Assembly: GCA_035606335.1 (NCBI GenBank)
Contig: DATNFP010000018.1
Location: 1 to 6,534 of the forward strand
Reading direction: 5' to 3'
Source of the DNA: DATNFP01 sp035606335
GTDB taxonomy: Bacteria > Bacteroidota > Bacteroidia > Chitinophagales > Chitinophagaceae
Length of the DNA: 6,534 bases
How positions within the stretch are numbered: the stretch's first letter is position 1; each line of letters begins with the position of its first letter. Positions 1 through 6,083 of the stretch are shown here, in pieces. The translations under genes and the position numbers were made by a program. Under the pieces are notes generated by a model. It saw nothing but the letters and a program-made list of their open reading frames with translations, made no database searches and was not told the origin of the DNA.

Positions 1-1
1 G

Positions 2-94
2 GAGCGTGGTCAGCTGATTTTCGCTCATGGTCATCTGTTTCCTTTGCAAATGAATATTGTTATCAGGGATGCAGCAATAAATAATAATCAATAA
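2..94 (+). CDS. C-terminal end of a probable PstS-like phosphate-binding protein (partial)
   Basis: Reading frame 2 is open from the window edge to a TAA at 92-94 and gives 30 residues beginning ERGQLIFAHGHLFP and ending in a short polar tail (INNNQ). The pattern GQ-x-I-F-x(4)-L-x-P followed by a V/I-R stretch resembles the end of Bacteroidota substrate-binding proteins of the PstS type, which usually finish with a GQ-(K/R)-I-(F/L)-KAGL-P-type segment. That is a remembered family pattern matched over a short stretch, so the function is tentative. If right, the protein is a periplasmic phosphate-type binding protein. Its gene runs in the same direction as the TPR gene 49 bases downstream, and no terminator is visible between them, so the two may be co-transcribed. 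The 5' part lies outside the window. Confidence 0.5.
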   Translation, partial: ERGQLIFAHGHLFPLQMNIVIRDAAINNNQ

Positions 95-143
95 ACTACG
101 TTATTATAAAAAAGTAAGTGTACATAAAATACGAAGTACAAAA

Positions 144-1733
144 ATGAAAAGAACAATAATTATTTTGGCCGCACTTGCATTGTCATATACAGTGCATGCT
201 CAACCGCTCGACGAAGGGATTAAAATGTATAAGTATGAGCGTTATCAGACAGCAGAAAGGATTCTTTCGGCTTTCAATGCAAGCAATCCGCTCGCTAATT
301 ATTACTATGGCTTATCCCAGATAGGTCTTGGAGACCTGAATGGGGCCAAAACCACATTTACAAAATATCCTGAGGATATGGCTAACCAGGCTGGTCTTGC
401 ACGTGTGGCTTTCTTACAGAACAATGTGTTGCAGGGAAATCAGTTGGTAACTGGCGTAGTAGGCAAAGCTAAAAAGAAAGATTGGGAGCCACTAAAGTAT
501 GCAGCAGATGCCATTACCTATACAAATGGTGGTGATGTCCAGCAGGCAATAGCATGGTACAAAAAAGCCTTAACAATAAATGACAATGAAGACACTCATA
601 TTGCATTAGGGGATGCTTATCTCAAATTGCAAGGCGGTGGTGGTGAAGCCATGAACAATTACGAAAATGTAACTGGTAAAGATCCCAAAAACTCTTTGGC
701 ATTTTCTCGCATTGGCGCACTCTGGTATGCTGCAAAAAATTATCAGTTAGCTTTAGATAACTATAATAAGGCCCTGCAAGCTGATCCGATCAACCCTCTT
801 CCATATCGTGATCTGGCAACAGCATACTATAGGGTAGGAAATTACGATCAGGCTTATCAGGATATCCAGAAATATATGCAGTTATCTGATAAGTCCAGTG
901 ATGATGAAACCCTTTACATTGATATATTGTATTTGTCGAAGCATTACAAAGAAGCCATTGATGAAGCGCAGCAGCAAATAGCTAAAGGTGTTAAAACTCC
1001 TGGTATATACGGTGTTTTAGGCTTTAGCCAGTTAGAGATAGGCGATTCGGTTGATGCATTGAATAATTCAAAACAATATTTTCAGTTAAAAAATCCTAAA
1101 GATATTCCTGCTGGCGACTATGTAAATTATGCCAAGATCTTTATGAAAATGAAAATGAGCGATTCTGCTGATTTCTATTTCAACAAAGCAATACAGATAG
1201 ATACTGCAAAAGATAAATCGGATATCTATCGTCAGGTAGCTGAAGGATTCAGGGATGCTCAGGATTGGGATAAAGCTGCTCAATGGTATACTAAGTTGGT
1301 TACTGAATATCCTAACACTCAGCCACTCGATTATTTCTGGCAGGGCTATTGTCTTTTCGTTGGCAAACATCTTGATGATGCTAAAAAAGCATTCGATCAG
1401 ATGGCCACAAAATATCCTGACCAGCCATCTGCTGTTTATTGGGGAGGTCGCGTTGCAGCAGCTATTGATAGCAATGCGAAGGAAGGTATTGCCGTTCCTT
1501 ATTTTACTAAATGGTTGGGTATCAGTGATAGTGGTTATCAAAGAAAGAATTCAGACCTGCTGATAGCTTACGAATATCTGGCTTACTATTATTATAACAA
1601 AGATGACAAGGCAAACATGGAGATTTATCTTCAGAAAATTGAACAGATAGATCCAACCAACAGTTTCCTGAAGCAGATAAGAGACGCCGAAAAAAGAACA
1701 TCTTCGGCTGCTCCCCCCAAAAAGAAAAAATAA
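144..1733 (+). CDS. Secreted tetratricopeptide repeat (TPR) protein
   Basis: The 529-residue protein begins with a classical Sec signal peptide: MKR, a hydrophobic core at about residues 4-14, and a likely cut after VHA at residue 19. The mature protein is therefore probably periplasmic or outer-membrane associated. Most of it is helical TPR repeats. The clearest are at about residues 116-149 (A-I-A-W-Y-K-K-A-L), 184-217 (A-L-D-N-Y-N-K-A-L-Q-A-D-P), 218-251, 359-392 (K-A-A-Q-W-Y-T-K-L) and 394-427 (A-K-K-A-F-D-Q-M). More degenerate copies lie near the N-terminus, in the middle, and around 471-504. There is no catalytic domain, and TPR proteins generally act as protein-binding scaffolds. The chain ends in a Ser/Ala/Pro stretch and four lysines. 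The ATG at 144 is chosen because it alone gives the full signal peptide. There is no Shine-Dalgarno sequence, only an A-rich leader. In Bacteroidota, TPR proteins of this sort occur beside TonB/ExbD and PstS-like genes, which fits the partial gene upstream, but the partner is unknown. Confidence 0.85.
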   Translation: MKRTIIILAALALSYTVHAQPLDEGIKMYKYERYQTAERILSAFNASNPLANYYYGLSQIGLGDLNGAKTTFTKYPEDMANQAGLARVAFLQNNVLQGNQLVTGVVGKAKKKDWEPLKYAADAITYTNGGDVQQAIAWYKKALTINDNEDTHIALGDAYLKLQGGGGEAMNNYENVTGKDPKNSLAFSRIGALWYAAKNYQLALDNYNKALQADPINPLPYRDLATAYYRVGNYDQAYQDIQKYMQLSDKSSDDETLYIDILYLSKHYKEAIDEAQQQIAKGVKTPGIYGVLGFSQLEIGDSVDALNNSKQYFQLKNPKDIPAGDYVNYAKIFMKMKMSDSADFYFNKAIQIDTAKDKSDIYRQVAEGFRDAQDWDKAAQWYTKLVTEYPNTQPLDYFWQGYCLFVGKHLDDAKKAFDQMATKYPDQPSAVYWGGRVAAAIDSNAKEGIAVPYFTKWLGISDSGYQRKNSDLLIAYEYLAYYYYNKDDKANMEIYLQKIEQIDPTNSFLKQIRDAEKRTSSAAPPKKKK

Positions 1734-1753
1734 TTATTAACAATTAACCTGAT

Positions 1754-1780
1754 GAAAAGCTGCCTATACGGCGGCTTTTC
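1754..1780 (+). terminator. Intrinsic terminator after the TPR gene
   Basis: An 11-base-pair hairpin with one G-T wobble pairs 1754-1764 (GAAAAGCTGCC) with 1770-1780 (GGCGGCTTTTC) around the 5-base loop TATAC. It is followed by the T-rich stretch TATTTTGTGTTATTTTT. It begins 21 bases after the TPR stop codon and ends 48 bases before uvrB. It should therefore end the upstream transcript and separate uvrB as its own unit. Confidence 0.85.
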
Positions 1781-1828
1781 TATTTTGTGTTATTTTTAAT
1801 ATCTTCCTAAAAAGCAGAAATTTGCAGT

Positions 1829-3859
1829 ATGAAGTTTCAGATAGAGAGTCCATATATGCCTGCCGGTGATCAGCCGGAAGCAATAAGGCAACTGGTAGAA
1901 GGCATAAAAAGTGAGGAAAAATTTCAGACACTATTGGGTGTAACCGGTTCTGGAAAGACATTTACAATGGCTAATGTGATACAGGAAGTAAAAAAACCTA
2001 CTCTTGTATTAACGCATAATAAAACACTCGTAGCGCAGCTTTATGGAGAGTTCCGGCAATTCTTCCCCGAAAATGCTGTGGAGTATTTCGTTTCTTATTA
2101 TGACTACTATCAGCCCGAGGCATATATGCCGGTGTCTGATGTTTATATTGAAAAAGACCTTTCTATAAATAGTGAATTGGAAAAGCTAAGATTACGTGCC
2201 ACTTCAAGTTTGTTGAGTGGACGACGTGATATTATTGTTGTAGCATCGGTGTCTTGTATTTATGGTATGGGTAATCCTACCGAATACGAAAACAATATTA
2301 TCAGGTTCAATCGTGGAGAAAATATTGGCAGGAACAATTTTTTGCATCGTCTGGTTAATTCATTGTACAACCGTAGTCAGGGTGAATTTACCCGTGGTAC
2401 ATTCCGTGTTCAGGGCGATACAGTAGATATTAATCTGCCTTACGTGGATTATGGATACCGCATTACCTTTTTTGGAGACGAAATAGAAGAAATAGAAAGT
2501 TTCGAAATAGACACAGGCAAGCGTATAGGCATCATAGATAATGCAGCGGTCTTTCCTGCAAACTTATATCTTGCGCCGCGCAATCTGATGGCACAGATCA
2601 TTCATGATATACAGGACGAACTTGCAGCGCAGGTAGATTATTTTAAGAGTATCGGAAAGCCATTGGAAGCACAGCGTATCAAGGAGAGAGTTAACTACGA
2701 TCTGGAAATGATACAGGAGTTGGGGTATTGCAGCGGTATAGAAAACTATTCCCGCTTTCTCGACAGGCGCAGGCCTGGAACCCGTCCATTCTGCTTATTG
2801 GATTATTTCCCAAAAGATTTTTTATTAGTGATAGATGAAAGTCATGTTACCATCCCACAGATAAGTGGTATGTATGGCGGTGATCGCTCACGTAAGCTTA
2901 CACTTGTCGACTTTGGCTTTCGCTTGCCATCTGCATTAGACAATAGACCGCTTAATTTTCACGAATTTGAGTCAATGCTCAATCAGGTAGTGTTTGTAAG
3001 TGCCACACCGGGTAAATATGAATTAGAGCAAACCGAAGGGGTGGTAATAGAGCAGGTGGTGCGGCCAACAGGTTTGCTTGACCCCCCTATAGAAATTCGT
3101 CCAAGTATTAACCAGATAGATGATCTTCTGGATGAGATAGATAAGCGTGTAAAGAAAGGCGACCGGATACTGGTTACAACATTGACAAAACGCATGGCCG
3201 AAGAGTTGGATAAATACCTGCAGCGAATCAATATCAAATCAAGGTATATACATTCGGAGGTAGATACATTGGAGCGTGTTGAAATATTGCGCGACTTGCG
3301 TCTTGGGAATATTGATGTATTAGTAGGCGTAAACCTGTTGCGCGAAGGGTTGGATCTGCCGGAAGTTTCATTGATGGCAATTTTAGATGCGGATAAGGAA
3401 GGTTTTTTACGTGATGAGCGTTCTCTTACTCAGATGGCCGGTCGTGCTGCACGAAATGTAGAAGGTCTGGTAATATTCTATGCTGATAGAATTACGGAAA
3501 GTATGCAACGGACTATGGACGAGACAGAACGGCGCCGCGAAAAACAAATGAAGTATAATGAGGAAAATGGCATCACACCAAAGACTGTAATAAAATCAAA
3601 AGAGCAGATATTCAAGCAAACTTCAGTATTAGATATAAAAGGCTACGATGAAAAGAACAAATATGCAGTGAATGATGATCTGGTTTCATTGGCGGCAGAA
3701 GAAGAAGTAGAATATAAGTCAGCCGCACAACTGGATAAGCTGATTGCCCAAACCCGCAAAGCAATGGAAAAGGCAGCAAAAGAACTCGATTTCATGGAGG
3801 CTGCTCGTCTGCGCGATAGACTATTAGTCTTACAAAAGGAAAAGGAAGCAATGAAATAA
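1829..3859 (+). CDS. uvrB: Excinuclease ABC subunit B (UvrB)
   Basis: UvrB is the central helicase-like subunit of UvrABC nucleotide excision repair. It is loaded by UvrA, verifies the lesion by inserting a beta-hairpin between the strands, and recruits UvrC for incision in the cytoplasm. The 676-residue length matches the family (about 670). The N-terminus MKFQIESPY-x-PAGDQPEAI is diagnostic. Visible motifs in order are Walker A GVTGSGKT (37-44), the beta-hairpin with YYDYYQPEAY (90-99), Walker B DESH (336-339), motif III SATPG (391-395), motif V around VNLLREGLDLPEV (501-513) and motif VI QMAGRAARN (535-543). The C-terminal UVR coiled-coil that contacts UvrC and UvrA lies at about 633-668 (L-D-F-M-E-A-A-R-L-R-D-R-L). 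All key residues are present and there is no frameshift. The ATG at 1829 gives the canonical N-terminus. The gene follows a terminator and ends 4 bases from a convergent lipoprotein gene. No LexA-type operator was recognised upstream. Confidence 0.99.
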   Translation: MKFQIESPYMPAGDQPEAIRQLVEGIKSEEKFQTLLGVTGSGKTFTMANVIQEVKKPTLVLTHNKTLVAQLYGEFRQFFPENAVEYFVSYYDYYQPEAYMPVSDVYIEKDLSINSELEKLRLRATSSLLSGRRDIIVVASVSCIYGMGNPTEYENNIIRFNRGENIGRNNFLHRLVNSLYNRSQGEFTRGTFRVQGDTVDINLPYVDYGYRITFFGDEIEEIESFEIDTGKRIGIIDNAAVFPANLYLAPRNLMAQIIHDIQDELAAQVDYFKSIGKPLEAQRIKERVNYDLEMIQELGYCSGIENYSRFLDRRRPGTRPFCLLDYFPKDFLLVIDESHVTIPQISGMYGGDRSRKLTLVDFGFRLPSALDNRPLNFHEFESMLNQVVFVSATPGKYELEQTEGVVIEQVVRPTGLLDPPIEIRPSINQIDDLLDEIDKRVKKGDRILVTTLTKRMAEELDKYLQRINIKSRYIHSEVDTLERVEILRDLRLGNIDVLVGVNLLREGLDLPEVSLMAILDADKEGFLRDERSLTQMAGRAARNVEGLVIFYADRITESMQRTMDETERRREKQMKYNEENGITPKTVIKSKEQIFKQTSVLDIKGYDEKNKYAVNDDLVSLAAEEEVEYKSAAQLDKLIAQTRKAMEKAAKELDFMEAARLRDRLLVLQKEKEAMK

Positions 3860-3863
3860 TGCC

Positions 3864-4304
3864 TTAGAAATTAGAATAAATTCCTTCACCAGTTGTATCA
3901 AAATGTGATTTATCATATACCCATATAGTCTGGTGATTACCCTGCCATGCTGAACCATTGTAGTACATCGAGCCGCTAACCTCGCATTTGGAATAAGCAG
4001 TACTACTATCAAAACATTGTTTGCCTATATAGCAATTGTAAATTACTTCCGCACTATCGTTAAAGGGTTTAGTTGTGCTCCAGAGATATAGTTTTTCATT
4101 TCGGTACATTACATAACTGGTATCATACGAGCTATAACAATACATTGTATCAGGTTTATCCCAACCGTTCCATATAGGAATGGTAGCCCAGTTCCTGATA
4201 AAGTGATGAATGCTATCAGTGCTCATCGTCTGCTTCGGCACCGGCTTGTCTGGTTTATGACAGGACACAAGTACTAGAAGGGCTATGGGCAATATCTTCT
4301 TCAT
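3864..4304 (-). CDS. Small lipoprotein of unknown function
   Basis: This 146-residue protein starts MKK, has a hydrophobic core at residues 4-14 and a lipobox L-V-S-C with the acceptor cysteine at residue 15, so it should be lipidated and anchored in the envelope. After a Lys/Pro-rich linker (16-27) the mature domain is rich in Tyr, Trp, Ser and Thr (for example DTMYCYSSYDTSYVMY at 52-67) and holds four further cysteines at 56, 91, 97 and 107, which could form two disulfides. This composition suggests a small beta-rich extracytoplasmic domain. I recognise no named family. The ATG at 4302-4304 is supported because the signal sequence starts immediately there. The gene stands alone on the minus strand. 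It converges on uvrB with a 4-base gap and is divergent from the metallophosphoesterase gene. The intact lipobox and clean stop argue that it is a real gene, not a shadow frame. Confidence 0.8.
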   Translation of the reverse strand: MKKILPIALLVLVSCHKPDKPVPKQTMSTDSIHHFIRNWATIPIWNGWDKPDTMYCYSSYDTSYVMYRNEKLYLWSTTKPFNDSAEVIYNCYIGKQCFDSSTAYSKCEVSGSMYYNGSAWQGNHQTIWVYDKSHFDTTGEGIYSNF

Positions 4305-4502
4305 TATTTGATATTGAATATCACTAAGATAGAACTTTTTAATTTAAGATATCATCCTTAGATAATTAGCTTCTACCCCCACTGGCGTTATCCAAAAACA
4401 GTTTCATCAAGTAATTATCATGGTTCATGTAAAAAAATATATCAGGCGGTATACTTGTTTTTCCTTCGTGCTGATAAATAGTAAATCATAAATAATAGAA
4501 TC
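4305..4502. other. Divergent intergenic spacer with short repeats
   Basis: These 198 bases lie between the starts of the minus-strand lipoprotein gene and the plus-strand metallophosphoesterase gene, so they should carry both promoters. Visible structure includes a perfect 6-1-6 palindrome GATATTGAATATC at 4310-4322, two copies of TAAGATA 20 bases apart (4325-4331 and 4345-4351), and an inverted repeat GATAATTA (4361-4368) / TAATTATC (4412-4419). A short GC-richer patch with a run of five C lies at 4376-4380. No open frame with coding character and no RNA gene was recognised. The repeats are short and the region is AT-rich, so some may be chance. Confidence 0.6.
4450..4457 (+). promoter_or_regulatory. 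Candidate Bacteroidota -7 element for the phosphoesterase operon
   Basis: TATACTTG matches the Bacteroidota sigma-ABfr -7 consensus TAnnTTTG with one mismatch. It would place a transcription start about 40 bases before the ATG at 4503. A convincing -33 TTTG/TTG element is not seen at the expected distance upstream; the nearest resemblance is GGTTC at 4422-4426. This is a weak, position-supported suggestion only. Confidence 0.25.
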
Positions 4503-5519
4503 ATGAATAATCATTTTGATCCGGAAAATGAGAATCCCGGAAATAACAACGACGGTATTGATCGCAGGGGTTTTTTAGGATGCATGGCTTGGGTGGGTAC
4601 CGGAGTTCTTTGGATGATGTCTGGCGGCATTTTAAAATCTTATGGCATGAGCCAGGTGATCGACAGAGCTACGGGAAAAGTAAAAGATGGTCTTGTAATG
4701 CCTAAATCCGATTTCAGCTTTGTGCAGATAAGCGATAGCCACATAGGTTTTAATAAAGCTGCCAATCCTGATGTGGTAAGTACACTGCAGGCGACTATCG
4801 CGAAAATAAACAACATGCCTTCTGCACCATCTTTTGTATTGCACACCGGCGATCTTTCGCATCTTGCGCAGGCTGACGAGTTTGATACACTGGAGCAATG
4901 TCTTAAAAGCGTAAAGACAGATAAGATATTTTATGTTCCGGGCGAGCATGACATGACTGATAATGGTAAGCTCTATCTGGAGCGTTATGGAAAAGGAACA
5001 ATAGGTGATGGATGGTATAGCTTTGATTCTAATGGAGTGCATTTTATTGGATTAGTAAACGTTACCAATCATGTTGATGGAGGGTTGGGTTATCTTGGCC
5101 CTGATCAATTAAAATGGCTTGAGAACGATGTAAAAGGGCTTTCAGACAGCACACCGATTGTAGTATTTGCGCATATTCCGTTATGGACCATTTACCCGCA
5201 ATGGGGTTGGGGTACTGACGATGGTGCTCAGGCATTGTCTTATCTTAAACGGTTTGGTTCAGTGTCTGTTTTAAACGGCCATATTCATCAGACCATTCAG
5301 AAGGTTGAGGGAAATATCACGTTCCATACTGCTACTTCTACAGCCTTTCCACAACCCACGCCCGGTAGTACGCCATCGGCAGGACCATTAAAAGTCCCTG
5401 CTGAAAAATTGCGTACAATGTTGGGCCTTACCAGTGTGAATTATGTAGAGCATGCTCACTCGCTGGCTATTACCGATATCCCTTTAGTTGAAGCAGAAAA
5501 AGCAACCCTAGATAAGTAA
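4503..5519 (+). CDS. Exported calcineurin-like metallophosphoesterase with Tat-type N-terminus
   Basis: The 338-residue protein carries the ordered metal-binding motifs of the calcineurin-like phosphoesterase superfamily: D-S-H at 78-80, G-D at 116-117, G-E-H-D at 147-150, A-H-I-P with His224, and G-H-I-H at 259-262. Such enzymes use a two-metal centre to hydrolyse phosphomonoesters or phosphodiesters; the substrate here is unknown. The usual GNH(D/E) motif reads GEHD, so the metal-bridging Asn is replaced by Glu148. The N-terminus has an acidic, Asn-rich leader, then D-R-R-G-F-L-G-C at 20-27 and a hydrophobic stretch to about residue 44, which fits a twin-arginine export signal. No clear A-x-A cleavage site follows, so it may stay membrane-anchored. 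The ATG at 4503 includes the whole Tat-like region. A YceI gene follows after 17 bases in the same direction, which suggests an operon with the next two genes. No Shine-Dalgarno sequence is visible. Confidence 0.88.
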   Translation: MNNHFDPENENPGNNNDGIDRRGFLGCMAWVGTGVLWMMSGGILKSYGMSQVIDRATGKVKDGLVMPKSDFSFVQISDSHIGFNKAANPDVVSTLQATIAKINNMPSAPSFVLHTGDLSHLAQADEFDTLEQCLKSVKTDKIFYVPGEHDMTDNGKLYLERYGKGTIGDGWYSFDSNGVHFIGLVNVTNHVDGGLGYLGPDQLKWLENDVKGLSDSTPIVVFAHIPLWTIYPQWGWGTDDGAQALSYLKRFGSVSVLNGHIHQTIQKVEGNITFHTATSTAFPQPTPGSTPSAGPLKVPAEKLRTMLGLTSVNYVEHAHSLAITDIPLVEAEKATLDK

Positions 5520-5536
5520 TTTTTAAAGCACACTCA

Positions 5537-6073
5537 ATGAAAAGGGTCATACTATCGTTACTGTTTTTTTCAATGACAACAGTTGCATTCGCCGGTTATA
5601 GGCCTGTTGACGAGAATTCTGCGTTAAATTTTAAGATAGCAAATTTTGGCTTTGACGTTACAGGTTTTTTTAAAGGCTTGCAAGGTAGCATCAATTTCGA
5701 TCCTCAAACTCCAGGAAGCAGCAGCTTTGATGTAACAATCGATGCCGGTACAGTAAACACAGATAACAGTCTGCGAGATAGTCATCTTGTAGGTAGCGAT
5801 TTTTTTGATGTAAAAGATTACCCTCGTATTCGATTGGTATCAAGTAAGGTTACAGCTTCTGTCAAGAAAGGGATTTACATATTTACCGGTCAGCTAATAA
5901 TAAAGGGGAAATCTAAAACAATAACATTCCCTTTTTCAGCCATTCCTGCAATGGATGGTTACGTTTTCAAAGGGGCATTCAGGATAAATAGAAAGGATTT
6001 CGGGATAGGAGGAACCAGTTCAATATCTAATGAATTGGAGGTAACTCTGAATGTTCATGCAGTAAAAGCTTAA
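5537..6073 (+). CDS. YceI-family periplasmic lipid-binding protein
   Basis: The 178-residue protein has a Sec signal peptide (MKR, hydrophobic core at residues 4-17, likely cut after AFA at residue 19). The rest is one YceI domain, a lipocalin-like beta-barrel that in characterised homologues binds polyisoprenoids in a long internal cavity. Family hallmarks are visible: F-K-I-A-N-F-G-F at 32-39, G-x-I-x-F-D-P around 50-56, F-D-V-T-I-D-A at 64-70, N-T-D-N-S-L-R-D-S-H-L at 74-84, D-F-F-D-V at 88-92, G-x-L-x-I-K-G at 118-124 and N-R-K-D-F-G-I-G at 151-158. The length is typical and nothing is missing. It sits 17 bases after the phosphoesterase gene and 10 bases before a cytochrome c gene. That placement is suggestive because YceI proteins elsewhere are found with cytochrome b561 and may carry quinone-like isoprenoids. 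The specific ligand here is inference. Confidence 0.93.
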   Translation: MKRVILSLLFFSMTTVAFAGYRPVDENSALNFKIANFGFDVTGFFKGLQGSINFDPQTPGSSSFDVTIDAGTVNTDNSLRDSHLVGSDFFDVKDYPRIRLVSSKVTASVKKGIYIFTGQLIIKGKSKTITFPFSAIPAMDGYVFKGAFRINRKDFGIGGTSSISNELEVTLNVHAVKA

Positions 6074-6083
6074 AGATAAAATA

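Noticed and set aside
119..140. Inverted repeat TGTAC/GTACA before the TPR start codon
   Set aside because: The five-base arms with a 12-base loop in AT-rich DNA are too weak to call an operator.
1086..1541. 151-codon open frame on the minus strand inside the TPR gene
   Set aside because: It lies wholly antisense to a well-supported TPR gene. Its composition (many Ile, Phe, Ser and Cys) is typical of a shadow frame, and it has no recognisable motif.
1255..1563. 102-codon plus-strand frame overlapping the TPR gene
   Set aside because: It is out of frame with a continuous TPR coding sequence that reads through with clear repeats, so it is a shadow, not evidence of a frameshift.
1686..1708. 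Inverted repeat GCCGAA/TTCGGC near the end of the TPR gene
   Set aside because: It has only a 6-base stem with an 11-base loop, lies inside coding sequence and is not followed by a T-run. The real terminator is at 1754-1780.
3830..4012. 60-codon minus-strand frame across the uvrB/lipoprotein junction
   Set aside because: It overlaps both real genes in another frame and has no supporting motif.
4632..5042. 136-codon minus-strand frame, with a second one at 4640-4846, inside the phosphoesterase gene
   Set aside because: Both are antisense to conserved active-site motifs and encode no recognisable domain.
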